DNA from: Phycisphaerales bacterium
Lineage (GTDB): Bacteria > Planctomycetota > Phycisphaerae > Tepidisphaerales > Tepidisphaeraceae
Assembly (NCBI GenBank): GCA_020853095.1
Contig: JADYZN010000007.1
Span: forward strand, 1-64,000
DNA: 64,000 bases
Direction of reading: 5' to 3'
Part shown: positions 1-7,714 of the stretch, in pieces
Numbering within the stretch: position 1 is the first letter of the stretch
Layout: each line of letters begins with the position of its first letter
Translations under genes and position numbers: made by a program
Notes under the pieces: generated by a model
What the model saw: only the letters and a program-made list of their open reading frames with translations
Database searches by the model: none
Told to the model about the DNA's origin: nothing

Positions 1-107
1 CGCACTCCTGCGGAGCCCTATCCTCCGAGGCGGCGCGAGAAGTATAACGCGCGGACGGTTTTGTATTGGGAAAAAATCGGTCTTGACAACGAAATGCCTT
101 TCATGGA

Positions 108-179
108 TAGGGTCCGCACCGCGGACCTTTTTTGCGGCGGATCGCCCATCGGTCAAAATGGTCCGCGGTGCGGACCCTA
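108..179. terminator. Pair of mirrored identical terminator hairpins
   Basis: A perfect 20-bp inverted repeat has arms at 108-127 and 160-179 with a 32-bp spacer. Each arm is itself a hairpin (stem GGTCCGC, loop ACC, stem GCGGACC). The left hairpin is followed by a run of T on the plus strand (128-133); the right hairpin, read on the minus strand, is followed by ATTTTG. The simplest reading is two back-to-back intrinsic terminators: one for a gene entering from the left edge, one for the hisS transcript (minus strand, ending at 295). The long inverted repeat could also fold as one large cruciform. I see no gene in bases 1-294. Confidence 0.7.
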
Positions 180-294
180 CGGGGAAAAAGGCGTGAGGTC
201 CGGATACGGGTACGGATACGCAGATAGTTTATTGAATTCACGCCGCCGGATGGCCTTGGAGGGCGTCGCTTCCGCAGTGTCGCGATTCACGGTT

Positions 295-1560
295 CTACCG
301 CATCGCCTGCAATTCAGAAATGATCCGATCCACCGGAACCGGCCGTTGTTCGCCGGTGGCAAGGGATTTGAGCAGGATGGTCTTTTCCGCCAGTTCGCTG
401 TCGCCGCGAATCAGGCAAAACGCGGCCTGTTCACGGTCGGCGATTTTGAATTGCGCCTTGACCGACCGGCCGGACAAATCCATGTCCGCCACCAATCCCG
501 CGTGACGCAATTCCTGCATCAGGACGAAGTTGGCATCGGCGGCGGCCGGGCCGTGCGAGATCAGATAAAACAAGGGTGCAGACGCCTCGGCGGGAACCGA
601 CTTTTGAGCCTCCAACGCCAGCAGCAGCCGTTCGATGCCCGATCCAAACCCAACCCCCGGCGTCGGCCGGCCGCCCAGTTGTTCAACGAGATTGTCGTAT
701 CGCCCGCCGCCCCCCACCGCATTTTGCGAACCCAAACCGGCGGCCGTCACTTCCCACAGCGTATCGGTGTAATAATCAAACCCGCGAACCAGCATCCCAT
801 CGACCGCGAAATCGACCTTCTGTTCGCTCAATAACTGCTGCACACGGTCAAAATGCGACCGGCTGCGGGGCGAAAGGGCTTCGTACGCCGATGGAACCCC
901 CCGCCGGGCCTCGACATCGCGGGGGTCTTTGCTGTCCAAAATCCGCAGCGTGTTTTCTTCCAATCTCCGCTGCGAATCCTCGCTCAATTTCGATGCCATC
1001 GGACGGAAAAATTCCTGGAGCATCCGCCGATACCGGGCCTTGCTTTCCCCATCCCCCAGGCTGTTGAGCCGCAGGCTCAGGTCTTTCAATCCGCAGCGGC
1101 GATAAAAATCCAACTGCAACAAAATGCACTCGACATCCTGCTGCGGCTCGGCGATGCCGAACGCTTCGGCGCCAAACTGATGATGCTGGCGCAACCGCCC
1201 TTTCTGCGGCCTCTCATATCGGAAGTTGGGGCCGATGTAATAAACCTTCAGCCGCGCCCCCTCCTGTGCCAGCAGATTGTTTTCGATGGCCGCCCGAACC
1301 ACGCCCGCTGTCCCTTCGGGGCGCATCGTCATCGACTCATCACCCCGGTCGGTGAAGGTGAACGTCTCCTTGTGAACGATGTCGGATGTCTCCCCCACCC
1401 CGCGATGAAACAGCTCGGTGCATTCCAGGATCGGCGTGCGAATCTCTGAAAAATGATACAACCGGCTCACCTGGCGCGCAACCCCCTCCACCGCCTGCCA
1501 GCGACCGCTGTCGGCCGGCAGAATGTCCACAAAACCTTTGGGTGCGTTGATTTTCGTCAT
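295..1560 (-). CDS. hisS: Histidine--tRNA ligase (HisRS)
   Basis: Class II aminoacyl-tRNA synthetase that charges tRNA-His in the cytoplasm. The 421-residue protein has the usual bacterial length. Recognisable family motifs are the N-terminal KGFVDILP, the motif-2 region with MRPEGT, the histidine-binding loop RGFDYYT and the glycine-rich GGGGRYD, followed by a C-terminal anticodon-binding domain ending VPVDRIISEL. I start it at MTKINAPKGF (1560); the reading frame stays open upstream to 1710, but that extension lies over the end of tig and is Arg-rich noise. It follows tig by 22 bp on the same strand, so the two are probably co-transcribed, and it ends before the hairpins at 108-179. Confidence 0.97.
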   Translation of the reverse strand: MTKINAPKGFVDILPADSGRWQAVEGVARQVSRLYHFSEIRTPILECTELFHRGVGETSDIVHKETFTFTDRGDESMTMRPEGTAGVVRAAIENNLLAQEGARLKVYYIGPNFRYERPQKGRLRQHHQFGAEAFGIAEPQQDVECILLQLDFYRRCGLKDLSLRLNSLGDGESKARYRRMLQEFFRPMASKLSEDSQRRLEENTLRILDSKDPRDVEARRGVPSAYEALSPRSRSHFDRVQQLLSEQKVDFAVDGMLVRGFDYYTDTLWEVTAAGLGSQNAVGGGGRYDNLVEQLGGRPTPGVGFGSGIERLLLALEAQKSVPAEASAPLFYLISHGPAAADANFVLMQELRHAGLVADMDLSGRSVKAQFKIADREQAAFCLIRGDSELAEKTILLKSLATGEQRPVPVDRIISELQAMR

Positions 1561-1582
1561 GTCAACCGCGAGCCGCGGCGGT

Positions 1583-2962
1583 TCAGGCCGATGCGCCCGC
1601 GTTGCCCTGTGCCTGCGTCGGCTCCACTTCCTCGATCTGCGCCGATTCCAGAATCTTGTCGATCGCCTTCTGCTCACGCATCTGCAGATACAGGTTGGCC
1701 AGGCTGCCATCCTTGGACATTTCCTGCTTGAGCTTTTCCGGACGGCGGTCGCGCTGGGCGGCGATCATGGCGATCCGCCCGTTCAATTCGGCCTCGTCCA
1801 CGTCCACATTCTGATCCTGGGCAACCTTCTGCAAAATAAAGAACAGCTTCAACTCGCGCACGGCCTCCTCCTTGGCCCCGCCGCGCAACTGTTCAATGTG
1901 CCCTTCGACCTCTTCGCGGGGAATGCCTCGAAGCATCAGATCGACCGCGCGACGATTGACAACCCGATCGGTCTGGCGATCCGACAACTTGGCCGGCAAT
2001 TCGATGTTGACCCCTTCCAGCAGGTACTTGTTGACCTGTTCGCGCATCAGACGCTGAACATCCGCCTTGATTCGCTCATCCAACTGCTCCCGCAGCGCAT
2101 CGCGAACCTGCTGCTCGGTTTCAAAACCCAATCCCGTCAAAAACTGCTCGTTCAACTCGGCCAGTTCCAGCCGCTTGATGTCCTTGACCTTGATCTCGAT
2201 CTGCACTTCCTTGCCGGCGATTTCCGCATTGGAATGCCCTTCGGGGGCCTTGACGGTGAACGTGCGGACCTGGTCGGGTTTTGCCCCCTGAAGCTGCTTG
2301 GCCAGATCATCCACCGAAATCCCCGCGATCCGGCCCGGACGGGCGACGATCTGCGCATCGTGCTGATGGGTAATTTCCTTGTCATCCACCTTCACGTGCA
2401 CGTCCGCGACGATGTAATCCCCCTCCTCGACGCCCCGATCTTCCACCGGTATCAACGCACCCTGCTGCTGGCGAAGATTCTTCATCGCCTCATCGACGTT
2501 GGCTTCAGTCACCTGAACCTTGGCCTTTTGAATCTTCAATCCCTTCAATTCGGGCAACGTGATCTGCGGCTGCACCTCCACCTGGAACGAATAACTCATC
2601 GCCCCATCGGCCGGCAGCTTGATGTCATCCGGATTGTCAAATTCCGGCTCGCCAAGCACCTGAAGCTCGTTCTTCTCCAGCGCCTGCTTGTAGCTTTCCT
2701 GGATCAAATCCCGACGAACCTGCTCCCGCACATCGGTGTTAAATCGTTTCTCCACCAGCTTTTGCGGCGCATGGCCCGGCCGAAACCCAGGAACCGCCGC
2801 CTGCTGGCGAACTTCCTTGAATTGCTCGGCCAATTTGGCGGCGATCCGCTCCTGTGGAATCTGCACCGACACCTTCTTGGTCCCCGGCCCGGCATCCTCA
2901 ATGGAGACCGGATACGCAAATTCCTGCTCAGTTTCGGCCGCGGCGGTGGAACTCTCTGTCAT
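1583..2962 (-). CDS. tig: Trigger factor chaperone
   Basis: Ribosome-associated folding chaperone and peptidyl-prolyl isomerase. The 459-residue protein has the family order: an N-terminal ribosome-binding domain with the signature region VPGFRPGHAP (about residues 57-66; the classic core is GFRxGxxP), a central FKBP-like domain (roughly 150-240, containing GDYIVADV) and a helical C-terminal chaperone arm. The tail after about residue 440 is a low-complexity Gln/Ala/Gly segment. It starts at ATG 2962 and is first in a tig-hisS unit on the minus strand. In many bacteria tig precedes clpP-clpX; here it precedes hisS, so the clp genes must be elsewhere. Confidence 0.96.
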   Translation of the reverse strand: MTESSTAAAETEQEFAYPVSIEDAGPGTKKVSVQIPQERIAAKLAEQFKEVRQQAAVPGFRPGHAPQKLVEKRFNTDVREQVRRDLIQESYKQALEKNELQVLGEPEFDNPDDIKLPADGAMSYSFQVEVQPQITLPELKGLKIQKAKVQVTEANVDEAMKNLRQQQGALIPVEDRGVEEGDYIVADVHVKVDDKEITHQHDAQIVARPGRIAGISVDDLAKQLQGAKPDQVRTFTVKAPEGHSNAEIAGKEVQIEIKVKDIKRLELAELNEQFLTGLGFETEQQVRDALREQLDERIKADVQRLMREQVNKYLLEGVNIELPAKLSDRQTDRVVNRRAVDLMLRGIPREEVEGHIEQLRGGAKEEAVRELKLFFILQKVAQDQNVDVDEAELNGRIAMIAAQRDRRPEKLKQEMSKDGSLANLYLQMREQKAIDKILESAQIEEVEPTQAQGNAGASA

Positions 2963-3153
2963 GACAAATCCTCACAAACTCATCAAAAATCAATACTCCC
3001 AAAGCGCACGGCCATCCCGCACCGCAAGGGCGAAAGTTAAGAATCGTACCGTAAAACCCTGTCTTTGCAACCGTCCAACCCACATCATCCCAAGGACGGG
3101 CCAAATGGACATGAACATTGGAGATACAACACAAGACGATCTGACACCCGCTG

Positions 3154-3220
3154 TGGAGGGAGGCGGTCCTCCGCCGCCGATTTGTCCAATAGGCACGGCG
3201 TCGCGGAGCGACGCCCTCCA
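3154..3220. repeat. 67-bp REP/MITE-like palindromic element
   Basis: The element begins TGGAGGG and ends CCCTCCA, so its termini are inverted repeats. Inside are two further hairpins: one built from GGCGG/CCGCC near the left end and one perfect 8-bp stem, GGCGTCGC-GGA-GCGACGCC, near 3198-3216. It sits in the 263-bp gap between tig and the winged-helix gene, where I see no gene. A short degenerate piece of the same sequence (GGAGGGCGTCGCT) appears near 258-270 beside hisS. Compound palindromes of this kind are typical of REP or MITE-type dispersed elements. Only one full copy is in the window, so copy number is unknown. Confidence 0.55.
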
Positions 3221-3225
3221 GGCCC

Positions 3226-3606
3226 CTAATCAATCCACTCATCGCTGGCCATGACCGTGATGGCGGATTGTTGCTCGTCGGGGGTTGTCTGTGGCGTCGA
3301 TTCGATTGCCGGCCCCGACTCCAGGCGACGATGGCTCATCGCCGACAGCAGCCGCCGGACGTGGGATTCCAGCGCCGTCCGCCCCTGCGGCGTCAATTTC
3401 ATGCTCGTGACCGGCTTGCCCTGGCGAAACGACTTGTCGATGTCCACCAGGCCGGCCGTCGCCAGGCGTTTGGCATGACAGCTTAAATTCCCATCCGTCA
3501 ACTTCGTCACCCGCCGCAGATGGACGAATTCCACCTCGGCTTCCACCGCCAGCGCCGTCAAAATGCTCAACCGGCCGGGATTGGCAATCAGCGAATCGAA
3601 GGACAT
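3226..3606 (-). CDS. Winged-helix DNA-binding regulator (MarR/ArsR-like, HTH_34 type)
   Basis: A 126-residue protein that is nearly all one winged-helix domain. The start (FDSLIANPGRLSILTAL), the recognition helix region (TDGNLSCHAKRLATAGLV) and the wing (KPVTSMKLTPQGRTALESH) match the small stand-alone winged-helix regulators that include HTH_34. The C-terminal 35 residues are Pro/Ser/Thr-rich and look disordered. Such proteins repress nearby or distant promoters; no ligand residues are obvious. It is on the same strand as, and 46 bp downstream of, the S24 repressor gene, so it could be co-expressed with it. Its target is unknown. Confidence 0.8.
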   Translation of the reverse strand: MSFDSLIANPGRLSILTALAVEAEVEFVHLRRVTKLTDGNLSCHAKRLATAGLVDIDKSFRQGKPVTSMKLTPQGRTALESHVRRLLSAMSHRRLESGPAIESTPQTTPDEQQSAITVMASDEWID

Positions 3607-3652
3607 ATCCGACTTATCGGACGATCACCGACGATTTCGCCAAAAAATATCC

Positions 3653-4465
3653 CTATTCCTCATCCACCCGCTGATATTTGAACACCGCCCGATACAAACC
3701 CGATACCTCCTCCGACGCGATCGTCCGCGGACGATATTTTTCGTTGCGGGGCTGCAATCTCAACACCGGCTTTCCCCCCTCATCGGATTCAAAAAACACC
3801 CGCTTGAACGTCGTCTGGCCATCGCCGAATCGCACAAAACAATCATCCCCGTTGCGAACGGTCGTCCCGGGCGAAAAAACCACGATGTCGCCGGCCCGGT
3901 ATTTGGGGCACATCGAATCCCCATGCACCCGCGCCGCGAACGCCTGGTCATCGTGCAGGTCCGGGCAGGAGACGTAATCATCCGCCACGCCGCGCGGATA
4001 CGACAGGTCCGTAAAATCCCGCGGATACCCCGCCGACACCTTGTTGATGATCGGAACCGCGTTGGTGGAAACGTGTTCGATGTTGCCGGCCGATCGGTCC
4101 ACAAATTCCTGCAACACCCCCGATAAATACGCATCGTCCAGATTCACCGATCCAGCGCCCGACATGGCCGGCACATCGGGTTTGATCTCCCCATCCGGCT
4201 TCTGCTGCGACAATAATTTCTGCAACACCACCCGCACATCCCGCGGCGTACGCTGAAGATGCGCCTGCGTCAGCAAATGCCCCGGCGTAAAAGCCAGCGA
4301 CTGCTCCAGCTTCCGCAATTTTTCGTCGCTGGGTGGATTGGGAACCCGACCGGTCTCGATCAACGACAAATACGGCTTGGAAATCCCCGTCCTCCCCGCC
4401 AGTTCATCCAGCGTCAAACCCAGCTTTCGCCTCTGCCGACGAAGTTGTATGCCCAGTCCTTCCAT
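3653..4465 (-). CDS. XRE-family repressor with S24 (LexA/CI-type) self-cleavage domain
   Basis: A 270-residue phage-type repressor. Residues about 7-55 are an XRE helix-turn-helix (GLTLDELAGRTGISKPYLSLIE). Residues about 140-270 form an S24 peptidase fold. The serine is Ser184 in HGDSMCPKYRAGD and the lysine is Lys221 in TTFKRVFF; the 37-residue spacing equals that of Ser119/Lys156 in E. coli LexA. A candidate autocleavage bond, Ala145-Gly146 in KVSAGYP, lies 39 residues before the serine. By analogy, RecA filaments would trigger self-cleavage and derepression. I chose ATG 4465 because GGAG lies six bases before it; an in-frame ATG at 4471 and a TTG at 4492 are alternatives. It is divergent from the operon starting at 4651. 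Confidence 0.9.
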   Translation of the reverse strand: MEGLGIQLRRQRRKLGLTLDELAGRTGISKPYLSLIETGRVPNPPSDEKLRKLEQSLAFTPGHLLTQAHLQRTPRDVRVVLQKLLSQQKPDGEIKPDVPAMSGAGSVNLDDAYLSGVLQEFVDRSAGNIEHVSTNAVPIINKVSAGYPRDFTDLSYPRGVADDYVSCPDLHDDQAFAARVHGDSMCPKYRAGDIVVFSPGTTVRNGDDCFVRFGDGQTTFKRVFFESDEGGKPVLRLQPRNEKYRPRTIASEEVSGLYRAVFKYQRVDEE

Positions 4466-4557
4466 CGCCATCTCCGATTTTCGCCTTCGCAAGAATATTT
4501 AACGCCCTCAATACTCTATTGAATAACGAATATTGAAAAATAATGCAAGAAAAATAC

Positions 4558-4600
4558 TTGACATTTACCTAACATGAGATATGCTATGGAAGATGTTTAG
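4558..4600 (+). promoter_or_regulatory. Promoter and candidate operator of the terminase cassette
   Basis: A consensus -35 box TTGACA (4558-4563) is 16 bp from a -10-like TATGCT (4580-4585). An imperfect inverted repeat, CTAACAT at 4569-4575 and ATGTTTAG at 4593-4600, brackets the -10 box, which is where a repressor would act. The divergent gap 4466-4650 is strikingly AT-rich and also holds a direct repeat TATTGAA at 4517 and 4531, which may serve the leftward S24 gene. Assignment of the S24 protein as the binder is inference from the divergent arrangement. Confidence 0.6.
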
Positions 4601-4650
4601 CGGCTATCAAACACGCCGCGATCAGATCTCCGGTCGAACGGGAAGCGGCC

Positions 4651-5061
4651 ATGTCCATCCTCGATGAAATCTCCGAAAATCCTCGCGTCGGCTCCTTTTC
4701 ATCCCCGCGGCTGCTTGATCGCATCCGATTCCTGGATGATGCCGACCAGATGCTCCTGACGCTCGTCCAGCAGGGGTCGGTCAGCCTTCGACAAATTTCC
4801 CGACTGACCGGCGTTCATGGCGGCACGCTCTCCCGGCGGATTCATCGACTGGCCAGCCGCCTGCACGATCCGGTCGTGGCATCCCTCATCGACCATGGCA
4901 AAGCCCTGCGGACGGAACATCGCCAGCTTGGCATCGAGCATTTTCTGCACGGCAAAAGCATCACCCAGCTCGCGGACCTGCATCAGATGACCCGACGGGA
5001 AGTCTCCCGCATTTTGACCTTTCTGCGCGGCTGGTCTCGCGGAATTGCCATGCGAGGCTGA
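4651..5061 (+). CDS. Small double helix-turn-helix protein
   Basis: A 136-residue basic protein that I do not recognise by name. Two HTH-like segments can be seen: one near residues 45-75 (SLRQISRLTGVHGGTLSRRI), like sigma-70 region 4, and one near 108-130 (SITQLADLHQMTRREVSRIL). It is the first gene of the cassette, following the promoter at 4558, with GGGAAG upstream of ATG. In phage maps a small DNA-recognition protein often precedes the terminase large subunit, so it might stand in for the missing small terminase, or it may simply be an activator. There is no sigma region 2, so a full sigma factor is unlikely. Confidence 0.7.
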   Translation: MSILDEISENPRVGSFSSPRLLDRIRFLDDADQMLLTLVQQGSVSLRQISRLTGVHGGTLSRRIHRLASRLHDPVVASLIDHGKALRTEHRQLGIEHFLHGKSITQLADLHQMTRREVSRILTFLRGWSRGIAMRG

Positions 5062-5087
5062 TTTCCCATCGCACACAAGGGGGCAAC

Positions 5088-5696
5088 GTGTTGTCAAAAC
5101 CAATCCCCGCAATCGACCACGCGCAACGCATCCGGCAATGGTTTGGCATTGGTCAGAACAGGCCGATTCAATACCCGGCCGATGCGTTGACGCCACCTGA
5201 ACCCGGCCGGCTCCATCTGATCAACGGGCCTTCCGGATCGGGAAAAACCCGCCTGATGCGCCGACTGCGCCATCGCTGGCGCGGCGACTTTTGCCTTTTC
5301 GATCTGGATGCGATGAAACTCCCGCGATGCCCCACCATCGAATGCTTCGCACGTCTGCAACTGGAAGTGGCGTTGCATCTTCTGTCCCGCGTCGGTTTGG
5401 CCGAGGCGCACACGTGGCTTTTGCCCGCGCATCGGCTCAGCGAGGGACAGCGATGGCGATTGAAACTGGCCATCGCCCTGATGAATGCGCGCGACGCCGA
5501 TCGGCCGGCCATTTTGTTCGCCGATGAATTTGCCGGTTGTCTTGATCCACTGACCGCTCGCATCGTCGCCCATACCCTGCATCGTCAAATTCGAGCTTTT
5601 CAACTGCGCGCCCTGATCGCCACCTCCCGCGACGACTTGCTGAGCGTCTTGTGTCCCGACCAGGTGATTCAATGTGATTTTGGCGTTTGTCGATGA
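5088..5696 (+). CDS. ABC-type P-loop ATPase, stand-alone (COG2401-like half)
   Basis: A 202-residue soluble ATPase. Walker A is GPSGSGKT (47-54), the ABC signature is LSEGQ (117-121), Walker B is ILFADE (142-147), and the D-loop LD follows at 152-153. The switch position where transporters have His reads IATSRDD, so the H-loop His seems to be replaced. There are no membrane segments and no permease partner. Its ABC core followed by a separate GNAT gene resembles the fused ABC-ATPase plus acetyltransferase proteins of COG2401. The start is GTG 5088, four bases after AAGGGGG. It is second in the cassette. A role in DNA handling, like other soluble ABC ATPases, is inference. Confidence 0.8.
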   Translation: MLSKPIPAIDHAQRIRQWFGIGQNRPIQYPADALTPPEPGRLHLINGPSGSGKTRLMRRLRHRWRGDFCLFDLDAMKLPRCPTIECFARLQLEVALHLLSRVGLAEAHTWLLPAHRLSEGQRWRLKLAIALMNARDADRPAILFADEFAGCLDPLTARIVAHTLHRQIRAFQLRALIATSRDDLLSVLCPDQVIQCDFGVCR

Positions 5697-5718
5697 ATCA
5701 ATCGAAAGTGGGGAAACC

Positions 5719-6381
5719 ATGAATCCGAGTTCATTCCTGCCCGGCCGGTTCATCATCGAACCGGGCGATCGACAGGATTATTTCGCCTTGCATCGGTTTC
5801 ATTACTGCGCCAAACCGCCAGCGACCTTCGCCGCCATCCGGGTGGTGCGATATGAAGAACCAAACCAGCCACGTCGGCTTGCCGGCGTCGCGGTGCTGTC
5901 GTGGCCGGCCCCGTGCAATCTTGGACGCCAGCGCTATTTCCGCACGCGGGATTCTCCGTTTGGCCAGCGCCTGCGTTGGATCAACCGGCATCTGCGCACG
6001 ATCAGCCGGATCATCGTCCACCCGCAATTTCGCGGCATCGGGCTGGCGTCGGATCTCGTGCGGCACATCCTCGCCTCCAGTCCCACGCGCTTCATCGAAA
6101 CCACGTCCAAAATGGCTGCCATTCATCCCTTTTTTGAGCGCGCCGGCATGAAAAGGGTGGCCTTGCGCGACGAGGATGCCGCCTATTTCATTTACGACCA
6201 TTTCAATGGGGGAAACCGTGACCTGTTCGCCAATCGAATCGATCGACCTGTGGCAACCCTGTTCAACTCCGCGGATGTTGCGTCGCTGGATCGAGCAACA
6301 TCTGAACCTGCATCTGCCGGATCAACCTGTCTGTCCGTATCACCAGTCGCCGATGCAATACCTGATTCAATCCTATTTTGA
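5719..6381 (+). CDS. GNAT-fold acyltransferase, Mom/COG2401-like
   Basis: A 220-residue protein. The GNAT acyl-CoA loop is clear: ISRIIVHPQFRGIGLASDLV (residues 95-114; R105-G-I-G108). Downstream, SKMAAIHPFFERAGM (130-144) and an N-terminal HRFHY (25-29) resemble COG2401-type acetyltransferase domains and the Mom group, in which phage Mu Mom modifies adenine in DNA. The start at ATG 5719 follows GTGGGG by five bases, 22 bp after the ATPase gene. The real domain seems to end near residue 165; the last roughly 55 residues are low-complexity and overlap the terminase start in another frame. Substrate is unknown; DNA or protein modification is inferred from context. Confidence 0.75.
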   Translation: MNPSSFLPGRFIIEPGDRQDYFALHRFHYCAKPPATFAAIRVVRYEEPNQPRRLAGVAVLSWPAPCNLGRQRYFRTRDSPFGQRLRWINRHLRTISRIIVHPQFRGIGLASDLVRHILASSPTRFIETTSKMAAIHPFFERAGMKRVALRDEDAAYFIYDHFNGGNRDLFANRIDRPVATLFNSADVASLDRATSEPASAGSTCLSVSPVADAIPDSILF

Positions 6382-7657
6382 GCCGGCCGGTGATTTGGTG
6401 GTGTGGGCGCCGCGCGGCGGGGGAAAGACCCGCCTTGGGGCGGCCGCCACGCTGCTGGATTTGTTTCACAAGCCCGGCTGCTCGGTGCGAATCCTGGGCG
6501 GATCGTTGGAACAAAGTTACAAGATGTGGGATCACCTGTTGCCGGATGTTCAGCGTCTGGCGGCCGATCAACTGACCACCCGCGGCAATGCCAGACGTTT
6601 TCGACTTGAAAACGGCTCCGAAGCGTCGGTCCTGACCCAGAGCGAGCGCGCGGTGCGCGGCGTGCGCGTGCAGAAGGTCCGTTGCGACGAGGTGGAACTG
6701 TTTCGCCCCGAAGTCTGGGAGGCTTCCCAGCTCGTCACGCGAAGCCGGACGCCATCCGATGGCGAAGGCGGCGTCGAAATTCGCGGCGTGATCGAGGCCT
6801 TTTCCACCTGGCATCGCGTCGGCGGCATGATGCAGCGGATCATCGAATCGGCCCGCAAACAACACACGATGATCATCAAATGGTGCCTGCTGGAAGTTTT
6901 GCAACGTTGCCCGCCCGAACGATCGTGCGATTCATGCCCGCTGTGGGATGAATGCCGCGGGATCGCCAAGACGCGATGCGATGGGTTCATCGGCATCGAC
7001 GACGCCATCCGCATGAAACAGCGCGTCTCCCGCGAAGTCTGGGAGGCCGAAATGCTCTGCAAACGTCCCAGCCGGCGCAACGCCGTCTTCGCGGCATTCA
7101 ACGCCGACACCCACGTCCGCACGCAGTTTCCGGACATCACCACCTCCGCTGAAACGTGGCTGGCGATGGATTTTGGATTCGTCAATCCGTTCGTCTGCCT
7201 GTGGATCGTCCGGCACGACGACGTGACGTACGTCATTGATGAATACGTTCAGGAGCAACGAACGATGCAGGAGCATCTGGAGCAGGTCAAGGCCCATCCC
7301 TGGGGGCGGGTGCGTCGAATCGCGTGCGACCCGGCGGGATCGGGGCGAAACGAGCAGACGGCCGTGTCGAACGTCCAGATGCTTCGGGCGGCCGGTTACA
7401 CGGTGCGATTTCGCAAAAGCCGGATCGTCGAAGGAATCGAGATGATCCGCGCCGCCTTGCGTCCGGCCGCCGGCAAGCCGACGTTGTTCGTTCATCCGCG
7501 CTGCGCGAGGCTGATCGAGGCGTTGCGCAATTATCGTTACGCCGACCCATCCAGCGAATTGCCGCTGAAGGATGGAACCCATGACCACCCGATCGACGCC
7601 TTGCGGTATTATTTCGTCAACAGCCGGCGTTCCGAATCGCCGCCAAGATCGTATTGA
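6218..7657 (+). CDS. Phage-type terminase large subunit (TerL)
   Basis: A 479-residue DNA-packaging motor/nuclease homologue. The ATPase half has Walker A APRGGGKT (64-71) and Walker B VRCDEVE with D157-E158. The RNase H-like nuclease half keeps three acidic residues: D318 (LAMDFGF), D371 (IACDPAG) and D460 (HDHPIDAL). Between them is a cysteine cluster (C231, C237, C240, C246, C254) that looks like a metal-binding insertion. I place the start at GTG 6218, five bases after GGGGG, echoing the GGGG-AAACC-start arrangement of the preceding gene; ATG 6206 is an alternative. All catalytic residues look intact, yet no portal, capsid or small terminase gene is nearby. Confidence 0.88.
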   Translation: MTCSPIESIDLWQPCSTPRMLRRWIEQHLNLHLPDQPVCPYHQSPMQYLIQSYFEPAGDLVVWAPRGGGKTRLGAAATLLDLFHKPGCSVRILGGSLEQSYKMWDHLLPDVQRLAADQLTTRGNARRFRLENGSEASVLTQSERAVRGVRVQKVRCDEVELFRPEVWEASQLVTRSRTPSDGEGGVEIRGVIEAFSTWHRVGGMMQRIIESARKQHTMIIKWCLLEVLQRCPPERSCDSCPLWDECRGIAKTRCDGFIGIDDAIRMKQRVSREVWEAEMLCKRPSRRNAVFAAFNADTHVRTQFPDITTSAETWLAMDFGFVNPFVCLWIVRHDDVTYVIDEYVQEQRTMQEHLEQVKAHPWGRVRRIACDPAGSGRNEQTAVSNVQMLRAAGYTVRFRKSRIVEGIEMIRAALRPAAGKPTLFVHPRCARLIEALRNYRYADPSSELPLKDGTHDHPIDALRYYFVNSRRSESPPRSY

Positions 7658-7714
7658 TGATTTTCAACGAATCGAGCCGATGAAAACGAAGCTGCCAGAA
7701 TCTGTCAGGAAGCT

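Noticed and set aside
1523-3040. 505-residue open frame on the plus strand
   Set aside because: It lies antisense to tig; its sequence is Leu/His/Arg-rich without motifs, and tig is unmistakable in the other strand.
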